From CAIYRG01 sp964446945 (GTDB lineage Bacteria; Pseudomonadota; Alphaproteobacteria; Micropepsales; Micropepsaceae), in NCBI GenBank assembly GCA_964446945.1, contig CAYUQO010000022.1:1-64000 (forward strand): 64,000 nucleotides of DNA, read 5' to 3'. Under the pieces are notes generated by a model. The model was not told the origin of the DNA. It saw nothing but the letters and a program-made list of their open reading frames with translations, and did no database searches. The translations under genes and the position numbers were made by a program. Shown one piece after another: positions 9,005 to 17,610 of the stretch; position 1 is the stretch's first letter, and each line of letters opens with the position of its first letter.

Positions 9005-9745
9005 GTGGAACTTCATCCCGCCAATTCCCAACCGCAGATCTGGGGATTCTGGAAAACCGTAGCCTGGGGCATTCCCCTTACCCTTGCCGCAGTACTGTTC
9101 CAGACTCTCGGTGCGCTGGGGTTTCTGGCAGTTTGGCGATCGCTGCACCCGCAGAACCCGATCAGACTCGCCGATGCCATATCAAACGGCGGACTCCTCG
9201 CGACGTCGCTGGCGCTCTCCGCCCCGCTGGTGATCTTGCTGCTGATCTGGATCGTGCGACTGTCAAAGGTGCCAATCCAGGAATATCTGGCGCTGAAATG
9301 GCCAAGCTGGCGCGAACTCGCCGTCGGGGCCGGTGGCCTCGCATTCGTTCTCGGCGTCACCAATCTGGCGGCCACCGCACTCGGAGAGCAAAGTCCGGCA
9401 TTCATCGCCGACACATTCAACAGTGCGCGGGCAGCGGGTCTATTGCCTCTCTTGGTGTTCTCCTTCGTCTTCCTCGGCCCATTGCAGGAAGAGCTCGTGT
9501 TCCGCGGCTTCTTTTTCGCCGGGTTTGCGCCGTCGATCGGCGCCTGGCCTGCGATTGCGCTCACATCCGCGGTCTGGGCCCTCAGTCACGGCCAATATGA
9601 GTGGTTCTTTATCGGCGAGATATTTGCCCTTGGCCTGTTGTTCGGTTGGCTAAGATGGCGCAGCGGCTCGACCCTCCTCACTTTCGTTCTCCACGCATTT
9701 GTCAACGGAATGGCGGTCGTTGCTGCCGCGGCCGGAGCGGTCTGA
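9005..9745 (+). CDS. CPBP-family intramembrane glutamic endopeptidase
   Basis: Membrane protease of the CAAX-prenyl-protease/bacteriocin-processing (CPBP, ABI) family. The 246-residue protein has about eight hydrophobic segments. The family motifs are intact: EELVFRGFFF, then SHGQYEW and HAFVNGMAV, supplying the catalytic Glu-Glu-Arg and two His. The start used is GTG at 9005; no good ribosome site is seen and there is no in-frame ATG nearby. It is divergent from rimP. Its substrate is unknown; many relatives serve stress or peptide-processing roles. Confidence 0.85.
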   Translation: MELHPANSQPQIWGFWKTVAWGIPLTLAAVLFQTLGALGFLAVWRSLHPQNPIRLADAISNGGLLATSLALSAPLVILLLIWIVRLSKVPIQEYLALKWPSWRELAVGAGGLAFVLGVTNLAATALGEQSPAFIADTFNSARAAGLLPLLVFSFVFLGPLQEELVFRGFFFAGFAPSIGAWPAIALTSAVWALSHGQYEWFFIGEIFALGLLFGWLRWRSGSTLLTFVLHAFVNGMAVVAAAAGAV

Positions 9746-9812
9746 CCGGCACAGGATTTTCCGGACGTGGAATGAAGACTATGCTGGCGCGAAATCCGAG
9801 GGATGGAACGCG

Positions 9813-10781
9813 ATGGCACCAGATTTCCGGAAGGCGCTTCTGATCGGATTATTGCTGATTCCATCTGCCGCGATGGCGCAGGCGGCCGGAACCGATTTCA
9901 GCAAAATCGAAATCCAGACCGAAAAAATCGCGCCCAATCTGTATCTGCTCTCGGGATCAGCAGGTGGTGATCCCAACCATCAGGACGCCGCCGGTGGCCG
10001 CATCGGCGTGCTTGCCGGACCCGACGGCATATTGATGGTCGATTCTCAATACGCCCAGCTTGGCGACAAGGTGCTCGCCGCCGTGCGAAAAATCAGTCCG
10101 GCGCCGATCCGCATTCTCGTCAACTCGCACATCCATATCGATCATACCGGCGGCAATGCCAATCTCGCGAAAGCGGGCGCGGTGATCTATGCCCGCGAAG
10201 AATTGCGCGATGAGATGCTGCATCCGCCGCCGGGTGCAAACGGGGCTCCACCGCCGGCACGCGATCCTGCGGGACTTCCGGTTGTCACCTATGGAATGGG
10301 TGCCCCGGTGATCCTTCACATGGATGGAGAAACCATCGATCTCATTCCGGTGCGGGCAGCACATACCGGCGGGGATACCATCGTCCGGTTTGAAAATGCC
10401 AATGTGATCATGATCGGCGATTTCTACCGCAACTACGGTTATCCTTTCATCGACATCGCCAATGGCGGTTCGCTCAAAGGCATGCTCGAGGCTCTTGATC
10501 AAACTTTGCGGCTGGCGCGCCCCGATACCAAACTCGTGCCGGGTCATGGCACCATCATTTCGCGTGATGCGCTTGTGCCCTATCGCGACATGATTCTGGC
10601 CGTCCAGAACCGCGTCCAGCAGATGATTGCGATGGGCATGACTCTCGACGACGTTCTCGCCGCGAAAGTGACCGCCGATTACGATTCAAAGGTCGAGGGC
10701 GGACTGCTTCCGGCCGGTTCGGGCACCAGCGCCGATCGCTTCGTGATCGAAGTGTACCAGGAGCTGAAGAAGCAAAGTTAG
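9813..10781 (+). CDS. Secreted MBL-fold metallo-hydrolase
   Basis: Metallo-beta-lactamase-fold hydrolase of 322 residues. From ATG at 9813 a signal peptide (KALLIGLLLIPSAAMAQA) is followed by the zinc motif HIHIDH at 106-111, a later His in AAHTGGD, an Asp in MIGDFY and a final PGHG. A GGGA ribosome site is about 8 bases upstream. Similarity to class B beta-lactamase relatives shows the fold only; the substrate cannot be read from sequence. A second protein of this kind lies at 43063-44115. Confidence 0.85.
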   Translation: MAPDFRKALLIGLLLIPSAAMAQAAGTDFSKIEIQTEKIAPNLYLLSGSAGGDPNHQDAAGGRIGVLAGPDGILMVDSQYAQLGDKVLAAVRKISPAPIRILVNSHIHIDHTGGNANLAKAGAVIYAREELRDEMLHPPPGANGAPPPARDPAGLPVVTYGMGAPVILHMDGETIDLIPVRAAHTGGDTIVRFENANVIMIGDFYRNYGYPFIDIANGGSLKGMLEALDQTLRLARPDTKLVPGHGTIISRDALVPYRDMILAVQNRVQQMIAMGMTLDDVLAAKVTADYDSKVEGGLLPAGSGTSADRFVIEVYQELKKQS

Positions 10782-10842
10782 AGAACACTGCGGTCAAAAT
10801 TTCACGGACACCCGGGAGAACACAGAAGTGCGGCTTCGGGGC

Positions 10843-10888
10843 CCCACGCGCGAATCAGAATTTACCGCAGGTAATTTCCGCGCGTGGG
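10843..10888. terminator. Hairpin between convergent genes
   Basis: Perfect 10-bp arms (10843-10852 and 10879-10888) enclose a 26-base loop that itself contains a 5-bp stem. It lies between the convergent ends of the MBL hydrolase and trmB. No T-run follows on either strand, so a bidirectional terminator role is likely but not canonical. Confidence 0.45.
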
Positions 10889-10947
10889 ATGCCGCCGGCG
10901 AATTGGCCAAAGTGGCTCCGCGTGAGATTTTTTGATCCCAAGTTGTT

Positions 10948-11658
10948 CTAAGCCGTGCGGCGACGGAACCGCAGATAGGTGCAAATTCGTCCGGCGCGTT
11001 TGGCTTTTGCCTCGTAACGCGTCTCCGGCCAATCATCCGGACGGTTGCGCCAATCCTCCGGCGAATTCGCCATCCAGTGAAACGCGGGATGAGAAGCCAA
11101 GCGCTCCAGTGTCCACGCCAGATAACCACGATCATCAGTGGCAAAGCGAAGCTCTGCTCCGGGACGCATCACGTGCGCCAGGCTGTCGAGAAACTCGACG
11201 CAGATCAATCGCCGTTTGTGGTGGCGTGTCTTGGGCCAGGGGTCGGGAAACAGAATGAACACGCAACCGAGGCTGGCGTCGGGCAATGCCGCGATGATGT
11301 CGCGCGCGTCGCTTTGGTAAAGACGGATGTTCGAAACATCGCCCCCGGCAATTTTCGCCAGCAATTTCGCAGTACCGGCGAGATAGGGTTCGACGCCGAT
11401 GAACCCGATGCCGGGATTGCGCTGCGCCTGCGCGGCCAGATGCTCGCCGCCGCCAAATCCGATTTCAAGCCAGACGTCTCGCGGTGCGAGTGGCGCAAAA
11501 CAGGATTTCGGATTACCGGCGCTTTGCGGCGTCAACAACAGGCGCGGGAGCAGATGCTCCAGCAAGCCCGCCTGATGTGCGCTGAGCTTCGGCCCCTTGC
11601 GCCGGCCGTAATGTTTGTATCTGCGGACAGACTCAGAAGGCGCGTCTGAGTTCGTCAA
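10948..11658 (-). CDS. trmB: tRNA (guanine-N7-)-methyltransferase
   Basis: SAM-dependent methyltransferase that makes m7G46 in tRNA. The SAM motif LEIGFGGGEHL, the GVEPYLAG block and the hallmark FPDPWPKTRHHKRRL are all present. The favoured start is TTG at 11658, inside the end of metK, preceded by GGAGAAG; this gives 236 residues beginning with TNSDAPSESVRRYKHYGRR. Longer in-frame reading into metK is not needed. It is coupled to metK by overlap. Confidence 0.94.
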   Translation of the reverse strand: MTNSDAPSESVRRYKHYGRRKGPKLSAHQAGLLEHLLPRLLLTPQSAGNPKSCFAPLAPRDVWLEIGFGGGEHLAAQAQRNPGIGFIGVEPYLAGTAKLLAKIAGGDVSNIRLYQSDARDIIAALPDASLGCVFILFPDPWPKTRHHKRRLICVEFLDSLAHVMRPGAELRFATDDRGYLAWTLERLASHPAFHWMANSPEDWRNRPDDWPETRYEAKAKRAGRICTYLRFRRRTA

Positions 11659-12823
11659 CGAGATCGGTCTTCTCCCAGGTAAAGCCGCCGTTCGAATCGG
11701 GCAGCCGGCCGAAATGCCCATAGGCCGAAGTGCGCGCATAGATCGGCTTGTTCAACGCCAGATGTTCGCGAATGCCGCGCGGCTTCAGGCTCATCAGTTC
11801 GGGCAGCAATTTCTCCAGCTTCACCGGATTCACCTGCCCGCTGTCGTGCAGGTCGACATACAGTGAAAGCGGATCCGAGACGCCGATGGCATACGCAATC
11901 TGGATGGTGCAGCGCTCTGCAATACCCGCCGCCACGACGTTCTTGGCGAGATAGCGTGCAGCATAGGCAGCCGACCGGTCAACCTTGGTAGGGTCTTTCC
12001 CCGAAAACGCGCCGCCGCCATGCGGCGCGGCGCCGCCATAGGTGTCGACAATGATTTTGCGGCCGGTGAGACCGCAATCGCCATCCGGGCCCCCGACCAC
12101 AAATGCGCCGGTGGGATTCACGTGCCAGACCGTGCGATCGCTGATCAGGCCGTCCGGCAGCGCGCGGCGGACGTAAGGTTCGACGATGTCGCGCACATGC
12201 TTCGACTCAAGATTGGGGTCGAGATGCTGGGTCGAAACCACGATTTGCGGCACCGCAATCGGCTTGCCATGGTCGTACAGCACCGTCACCTGCGATTTGG
12301 CGTCCGGTCCCAATTGCTTTTCACGTCCGGATTTGCGTGCTTCGGCCATCAATTTGAGGATGGCGTGGCTGTACTGAATGGGCGCGGGCATCAAAGTGTC
12401 GGTTTCGCGGCAGGCATAACCGAACATGATGCCCTGGTCGCCGGCGCCTTCGTCCTTGTTGTCCTTCGCATCAACTCCCTGTGCGATATTCGGCGACTGG
12501 GAGTGCAGGAGCACTTCGATCCTGGCGCGCTGCCAGTGAAAGCCATCCTGCTCGTAACCAATGTCACGAATAGCTTCGCGGGCCAGACCGATCAGGAGTT
12601 CACTATCGATCTCCTTTGGTCCGCGGGTTTCGCCCGCGATCACCACACGATTGGTGGTCGCCAGCGTCTCGCAGGCAACACGCAAATCCTTCGGATTCCA
12701 GCCATGCTGCGGGCCTACTCGGAAGAACGTGTCCACCACCTCATCGGAAATGCGGTCGCAGACCTTGTCCGGATGGCCTTCGCTGACGGATTCGCTGGTA
12801 AAAAGATAGCTTGGACGCTGCAT
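11633..12823 (-). CDS. metK: S-adenosylmethionine synthetase
   Basis: Forms SAM from methionine and ATP. The 396-residue product starts MQRPSYLFTSESVSEGHPDK at ATG 12823, which has a GAGGGGTGG ribosome site 2 bases upstream. The ATP motif GAGDQGIMFGYA and the phosphate-binding loop GGGAFSGKDPTKVDRSAAY are intact. It lies between hslU and trmB. A pairing that could hide its ribosome site is described for the leader. Confidence 0.98.
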   Translation of the reverse strand: MQRPSYLFTSESVSEGHPDKVCDRISDEVVDTFFRVGPQHGWNPKDLRVACETLATTNRVVIAGETRGPKEIDSELLIGLAREAIRDIGYEQDGFHWQRARIEVLLHSQSPNIAQGVDAKDNKDEGAGDQGIMFGYACRETDTLMPAPIQYSHAILKLMAEARKSGREKQLGPDAKSQVTVLYDHGKPIAVPQIVVSTQHLDPNLESKHVRDIVEPYVRRALPDGLISDRTVWHVNPTGAFVVGGPDGDCGLTGRKIIVDTYGGAAPHGGGAFSGKDPTKVDRSAAYAARYLAKNVVAAGIAERCTIQIAYAIGVSDPLSLYVDLHDSGQVNPVKLEKLLPELMSLKPRGIREHLALNKPIYARTSAYGHFGRLPDSNGGFTWEKTDLVDELRRAF

Positions 12824-12825
12824 TT

Positions 12826-12893
12826 CCACCCCTCGTAACTCGCGCCACCTTCTTGCAGGGAAATTCCTGAGGGTCAACCATAACCAACGAGGG
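12826..12893 (-). promoter_or_regulatory. metK leader with potential ribosome-site sequestering pairing
   Basis: The 74-base hslU-metK gap contains a minus-strand CCCTCGT (12887-12893) that is perfectly complementary to ACGAGGG (12830-12836), the latter overlapping the metK ribosome site. Formed in the RNA, the 7-bp pairing would block initiation. It does not resemble the SAM-II or SAM/SAH riboswitch cores as I know them. Evidence is complementarity only. Confidence 0.3.
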
Positions 12894-12897
12894 TATT

Positions 12898-14205
12898 TCA
12901 CAGAATGAACCGCGACAGATCCTGGTCTTTGGCGAGGTCTTCGACACGGGCCCGGACATAGGCGCCGTCAATCGTGAGCGTCTCGTTCGGGCGGTCAGTC
13001 GCCGTGAAGCTGATCTCGTCCAGCACGCGTTCCATGATGGTCTGCAACCGGCGCGCGCCGATATTCTCAACGCGTGCATTCACGTCGGCGGCGATCTGCG
13101 CAATCGCATCGATGCCGTCGGGGGCGAACGTCAATGTCACGTTCTCCGTTGCCATCAGCGCCACGTATTGTTTGATCAGGCTGGCCTCGGGCTCGGTCAG
13201 GATGCGCCGGAAGTCATCGCGGGTGAGCGCTTTCAACTCGACCCGGATCGGCAGGCGGCCTTGCAATTCCGGAAGCAGATCTGACGGCTTGGCGAGGTGG
13301 AATGCGCCCGATGCAATGAAAAGGATGTGATCGGTCCGCACCGGGCCATGTTTGGTTGCGACAGTCGTGCCTTCGAGCAATGGCAGCAGATCGCGCTGCA
13401 CGCCTTCGCGCGAGACGTCGGCGCCGCCACGCATCTCCCCGCGGGCGCAGATCTTGTCGATCTCATCTATGAAAACGATGCCATTGTTCTGTACACTGTC
13501 GATCGCGTCCCGGATCAGCGAATCGTTGTCCAGCAGCTTATCGGCCTCTTCGGCGACCAGCAGGTCATGGGATGACGCGACCGTCATGCGGCGGGTTTTG
13601 GTGCGCCCGCCCAGCGCTTTGCCGAAAATGTCGCCGAGATTGACCATGCCGATCTGCGCCCCCGGCATGCCGGGAATTTCGAGCGCCGGCATGCCGCCGG
13701 AATCGCGCACCTCAATCTCGATCTCCTTGTCGTTGAGTTCGCCGGCGCGCAGTTTTTTGCGGAAGGCATCCTTTGTTGCGGCGCCGGCGCTCCCCACCAG
13801 CGCCGTCAGGACCCGTTCTTCCGCCTTGGCTTCGGCCTGGGCTTCGACATCACGGCGTTTCGCCGCGCGGACCAATCCGATTCCGACCTCAACCAGGTCA
13901 CGGACGATCTGCTCGACATCACGGCCGACGTAGCCGACCTCGGTGAATTTTGTCGCTTCCACTTTCAGGAAAGGCGCCTGGGCCAGCTTCGCAAGCCGGC
14001 GGGAAATTTCGGTTTTCCCGACGCCGGTAGGCCCGATCATCAGGATGTTTTTGGGCAGGACTTCCTCGCGCATGGCCTCGGCAAGCTGTTGCCGGCGCCA
14101 GCGGTTCCGCAACGCGATTGCGACCGCCCGCTTGGCGTCGTGCTGCCCGATGATGAAGCGATCCAGTTCGGAGACAATTTCGCGGGGGGTGAAAAATGCG
14201 CTCAT
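12898..14205 (-). CDS. hslU: ATP-dependent protease ATPase subunit HslU
   Basis: AAA+ unfoldase of the HslUV protease. From ATG at 14205 the product has 435 residues, close to the family's 440-445. Walker A is GPTGVGKT at 58-65, Walker B is IVFIDEIDKI, and the C-terminal tail DLSRFIL, which docks into HslV, is present. The start overlaps the hslV stop in ATGA. The inserted I-domain shows the expected charged region (KLRAGELNDKEIEIEV). Confidence 0.98.
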   Translation of the reverse strand: MSAFFTPREIVSELDRFIIGQHDAKRAVAIALRNRWRRQQLAEAMREEVLPKNILMIGPTGVGKTEISRRLAKLAQAPFLKVEATKFTEVGYVGRDVEQIVRDLVEVGIGLVRAAKRRDVEAQAEAKAEERVLTALVGSAGAATKDAFRKKLRAGELNDKEIEIEVRDSGGMPALEIPGMPGAQIGMVNLGDIFGKALGGRTKTRRMTVASSHDLLVAEEADKLLDNDSLIRDAIDSVQNNGIVFIDEIDKICARGEMRGGADVSREGVQRDLLPLLEGTTVATKHGPVRTDHILFIASGAFHLAKPSDLLPELQGRLPIRVELKALTRDDFRRILTEPEASLIKQYVALMATENVTLTFAPDGIDAIAQIAADVNARVENIGARRLQTIMERVLDEISFTATDRPNETLTIDGAYVRARVEDLAKDQDLSRFIL

Positions 14206-14747
14206 GCGGTGGTCAGACTCTCGAGGGTGATATTCTCGTTGGTGAATACGCAAATTCCTGCGGCGATCTTCATGGCGCGGCGCGCGATGTCTTCGGCGGA
14301 CAAATCCATGCCCGCCAGCGCACGTGCCGCCGCGAGCGCATAGGCGCCGCCCGAACCAATACCGATCAGCCCGTCTTCCGGTTCAAGAACATCGCCGGTT
14401 CCAGAGATCACGAGTGAGGATTTGCGGTCTGCCACCGCCATCATGGCTTCCAGCCTGCGCAGGTACCGATCGGTGCGCCAGTCCTTGGCGAGTTCGACGC
14501 AGGCGCGGGCAAGATTGCCGGGATAGGTTTCCAGCTTCGCTTCGAGCCGCTCGAATAATGCAAAGGCGTCGGCAGTCGCGCCGGCAAACCCGGCAATAAC
14601 ATCGGCTTTGCCCAGCCGGCGCACCTTCTTCGCGTTGGCCTTGATCACGGTGTTGCCGAGCGAGACCTGGCCGTCTCCCGCGATCACCACCTGCCCTGCC
14701 TTGCGCACGGAAAGTATGGTGGTGCCATGCCACACAGATTCGGTCAT
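14202..14747 (-). CDS. hslV: ATP-dependent protease proteolytic subunit HslV
   Basis: Proteasome-like threonine peptidase, 181 residues. A short propeptide ends at Gly8, exposing Thr9 of TTILSVRK as the N-terminal nucleophile. AGDGQVSLGNTV and IGSGGAYALAAARAL are family blocks. It is upstream of and coupled to hslU, and is divergent from hisB across a palindrome-rich gap. Confidence 0.98.
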   Translation of the reverse strand: MTESVWHGTTILSVRKAGQVVIAGDGQVSLGNTVIKANAKKVRRLGKADVIAGFAGATADAFALFERLEAKLETYPGNLARACVELAKDWRTDRYLRRLEAMMAVADRKSSLVISGTGDVLEPEDGLIGIGSGGAYALAAARALAGMDLSAEDIARRAMKIAAGICVFTNENITLESLTTA

Positions 14748-14784
14748 TGTGTTGCTCCGGATGGTTCGCGCGGCGTCGACTAAG

Positions 14785-14862
14785 CCAGTGTCGTGGTTTC
14801 GAAGTTCGCACGATTTCGATATAGAACCCGATTTGCGAACTTCGAAACCGGAACGACACTGG
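14785..14862. repeat. Long palindromic element, copy 1
   Basis: A 78-base near-perfect palindrome: outer arms of 10 bp (14785-14794/14853-14862) and inner arms of 16 bp (14795-14810/14834-14849), with a 3-base bulge on one side and a 23-base loop. It lies between divergent hslV and hisB, so it is not a shared terminator. Copy 2 follows 13 bases later with a related plan. Confidence 0.85.
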
Positions 14863-14875
14863 GACCAAAAATTTG

Positions 14876-14951
14876 CTAGTGTCCTTTCGATTCTGAAATT
14901 CGCATCGATGCCGATATAGAGATAAAGCGAATTTCAAAATCGGGACACTAG
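14876..14951. repeat. Long palindromic element, copy 2
   Basis: A 76-base palindrome with 9-bp outer arms (14876-14884/14943-14951), then 5-bp and 9-bp inner arms separated by a 2-base mismatch, and again a 23-base loop. The loop shares CGATATAG with copy 1, and both outer arms contain AGTGTC. The arms differ between copies yet pairing is kept, as expected of a folding repetitive element. Confidence 0.8.
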
Positions 14952-14998
14952 CCTCATAAGATATAGCTCGGGCAACCGGATTAAAGGTTCCACAATCG

Positions 14999-15598
14999 AT
15001 GCGAACGGCGACAGTTGAACGAAAGACCCGCGAGACGGAAATTCACGTCGCGCTCGATCTTGACGGAACCGGTGTTTACGACATTGCGACCGGCATCGGA
15101 TTCCTCGATCACATGCTGGAGAGTTTTTCGCGTCATTCCGCGATCGATCTGACGGTTCGTGCGCAGGGCGATTTGCATGTCGATTACCACCACACGACTG
15201 AAGACACGGCCATTGTCATCGGGCAAGCCATCCGCCGGGCGCTCGGCGATTTTTCCGGCGTACGGCGTTTCGGTTCCTGCCTGATGCCGATGGACGAGAC
15301 GCTGACCCGCGTCGCCATAGACCTGTCGAATCGGCCCTATCTGATCTGGAAGGTGGAATTCACCCGCCCGAAGCTCGGCGAAATGGACACGGAGTTGTTC
15401 CGCGAATGGTTTCAGGCGCTGGCGCAGAATGCCGGCATCTGCCTCCATATCGAGAATCTGTATGGCGAAAACAGCCACCACATTGTCGAGACCTGCTTCA
15501 AGGGTACAGCCCGCGCGCTCCGGGAGGCGGTCGAAATCGATCCGCGTCTGGGCGGAGCAGTGCCCTCGACAAAAAGCATGCTGATGGATAGCAAGTGA
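14999..15598 (+). CDS. hisB: Imidazoleglycerol-phosphate dehydratase
   Basis: Histidine biosynthesis step six (monofunctional HisB). The 199 residues contain the repeated metal motifs FLDHMLESFSRHS and DYHHTTEDTAIVIG in the first half, and HIENLYGENSHHIVE in the second. The usual hisH-hisA-hisF partners do not follow; an amino-acid permease does. The position beside hslVU is the typical alphaproteobacterial one, so the remaining his genes appear to have moved elsewhere. Confidence 0.97.
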   Translation: MRTATVERKTRETEIHVALDLDGTGVYDIATGIGFLDHMLESFSRHSAIDLTVRAQGDLHVDYHHTTEDTAIVIGQAIRRALGDFSGVRRFGSCLMPMDETLTRVAIDLSNRPYLIWKVEFTRPKLGEMDTELFREWFQALAQNAGICLHIENLYGENSHHIVETCFKGTARALREAVEIDPRLGGAVPSTKSMLMDSK

Positions 15599-15620
15599 CG
15601 AGGATCAAGGGCCGGCCTGT

Positions 15621-17027
15621 TTGACCCCCTTCGCGCGTAAATTGCCGCCATCAGGCGAGCGCCACCAGCTCCGGCCATGCCTGTCGGCTTTCGATCTCAC
15701 CTTCATCGGCGTTGGCAACATGATCGGCACAGGCATATTTGTGCTGACCGGAATCGCCGCGGCGACGCAAGCCGGGCCGGCCCTGATCATCTCATTCGTT
15801 GTTGCGGCGATTGCCTGCGGCTTCGTCGGATTTGCCTATGCGGAGCTTGCCGCCAGCATTGGCGGGTGCGGCGCGGCCTATGGCTATGCTTATGCCGCTT
15901 TCGGTGAGCTGCCGGCCTGGATCGCGGGATGGAATCTGGTGTTCTGCTTCGGCTCGGCTCTGGCCGCAGTGGCAGATGGCTGGTCGGGCTATTTCGCCAG
16001 CGCGCTTCAGGCGATGGGAATGCCATTGCCGCCGGCGATCGCGAGCGGTCCGGCGAGCGGCGGGATCGTCAATCTTCCCGCCGTGGTCGTGATCCTGGTG
16101 CTGATGCTGGCGCTGCTTGCCGGCGTCAAGCAAAGTGCCCGGCTGAACCGCTACATCGTTATGACAAAACTCGGTGCCCTGGCCGTGTTTCTCGCCGTCG
16201 CGGCTTTCCATTTGCAGGCTGCGCTCTGGCACCCATTCCTTCCCTATGGCTGGTTCACGCAAAAACCGGACGGTTCGACCGCCGGCGTGCTCGCCGCGGC
16301 GTCGGTGGTGTTCTTCGCCTATCGCGGGTTTCAAACCGTATCATTCGCAGTGGAAGAGGCGCGCCGGCCGCAACGGGATATTCCACTCGCGGTTCTTGGC
16401 TCTTTGGCGATCTGCACACTGATCTATTTCCTGGTCGCCGGTGCTTTGACCGGAATTGCGCCATACACTGAGTTGAACCTGCCGTCTCCGATCGCCTTCG
16501 CGCTGTTCAGGCTCGGCTACAACTGGGGATCGGCGCTGGTTGCAGCCGGGGTGATCGTCGGGCTGACGTCGACCATGCTGATGATCTATTACGCGCTCAC
16601 CCGGATCATATTTGCCATTGCGCGCGACGGATTGCTGCCGAAGTTTTTTTCCGCGCTTCAGTCGCGCAATCAGACGCCGGTGAATGCCATCATCATCTGC
16701 GGCGTGGTCATGGCAACGCTCGCCGGAGTGGCGCCACTGACAGCGACAGCAAAACTCGTCAATGCCGGAACGCTCACCGAATTCGTGCTGGTATGTGCCG
16801 GAGTCATTGTGCTTCGGCGGCGCACGGACATCGTTCGTCCATTCCTCACGCCCGGCGGAATTCTCATTCCGCTGCTCGGCATCGCGTCCTGTACCGCGCT
16901 TCTGAATTTTCTTCCGGTCGCGACCCTCGTGACTTACGGGGCGTGGCTCGCCGTCGGCTTCGGGCTCTACTTTGCCTATGCCGCGCGGCGCTCAGCGCGG
17001 GGAGCGCTTGGCGAGAATCCGCTGTAG
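15621..17027 (+). CDS. APC-superfamily amino acid permease
   Basis: Inner-membrane transporter with about 12 hydrophobic segments in 468 residues. TM1 has the APC glycine motif VGNMIGTGIFVLTG, and the SIGGCGAAYGYAYAAFGE stretch follows; both resemble the CAT/YfnA (cationic amino acid) branch. The start is TTG at 15621, 22 bases after hisB, so co-transcription with hisB is likely. Substrate is not determined by sequence. Confidence 0.88.
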   Translation: MTPFARKLPPSGERHQLRPCLSAFDLTFIGVGNMIGTGIFVLTGIAAATQAGPALIISFVVAAIACGFVGFAYAELAASIGGCGAAYGYAYAAFGELPAWIAGWNLVFCFGSALAAVADGWSGYFASALQAMGMPLPPAIASGPASGGIVNLPAVVVILVLMLALLAGVKQSARLNRYIVMTKLGALAVFLAVAAFHLQAALWHPFLPYGWFTQKPDGSTAGVLAAASVVFFAYRGFQTVSFAVEEARRPQRDIPLAVLGSLAICTLIYFLVAGALTGIAPYTELNLPSPIAFALFRLGYNWGSALVAAGVIVGLTSTMLMIYYALTRIIFAIARDGLLPKFFSALQSRNQTPVNAIIICGVVMATLAGVAPLTATAKLVNAGTLTEFVLVCAGVIVLRRRTDIVRPFLTPGGILIPLLGIASCTALLNFLPVATLVTYGAWLAVGFGLYFAYAARRSARGALGENPL

Positions 17028-17537
17028 CGTACGGCGATGCATATTCAGACGCCGCGCCGTCTCGGAGACATTGTGTCCGCACAGTTCGTACACCCGCTGG
17101 ATGTGCTCCCAACGCACACGGTCCGCGGACATCGGATTCTCCGGCGGCTGCGGTTTGGCGCCCGGCGGGGCGAGCAGCGCGCCCATAATGTCATCGGCAT
17201 CGGCGGGCTTTGACAGATAATCGATCGCACCGAATTTCACTGCCGCGACAGCCGTCGCAATATTGCCAAAGCCAGTCAGCACAACGACGCGCGCATTCGG
17301 CCGCATCTCGTGCAGCTTTTCCACGACATCGAGACCATTTCCATCGTCGAGTTTCAGATCGACGACAGCAAATGCAGGCGGGCTATCATTGACCATTGCG
17401 ACGCCTTCCCGGACGGTTTCGGCGCTTTTCACAGCAAAGCCACGCGTCTCCATGGCGCGCACCAGCCGTTCGCGAAATGGCCGATCGTCATCGACAATCA
17501 GAAGGCTTTTTTCTTCGGGAAGTGAAACTTGCTCCAT
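16992..17537 (-). CDS. regA: Redox response regulator, RegA/PrrA/ActR family
   Basis: Response regulator of 181 residues. The receiver domain has acidic pocket DDD at 16-18, phospho-acceptor Asp60 and Lys110. A short Pro-rich linker leads to a Fis-type helix-turn-helix at about 145-181 (HNVSETARRLNMHRRTLQRIL), the extremely conserved RegA DNA-binding element. It lies downstream of regB on the same strand with a 73-base gap. In relatives RegA controls respiration, carbon and nitrogen fixation and photosynthesis genes according to redox state. Confidence 0.95.
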   Translation of the reverse strand: MEQVSLPEEKSLLIVDDDRPFRERLVRAMETRGFAVKSAETVREGVAMVNDSPPAFAVVDLKLDDGNGLDVVEKLHEMRPNARVVVLTGFGNIATAVAAVKFGAIDYLSKPADADDIMGALLAPPGAKPQPPENPMSADRVRWEHIQRVYELCGHNVSETARRLNMHRRTLQRILAKRSPR

Positions 17538-17610
17538 GGTCCATCAGTGGCCGGATTTCACGTTGCCTATACCGTGCGCAGGCGTTACGTCCAATTATTA
17601 AAATGCAACT

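Noticed and set aside
12824..12897. SAM riboswitch before metK
   Set aside because: The gap is only 74 bases and no SAM-II or SAM/SAH core sequence could be recognised. Only the weaker pairing claim is kept.
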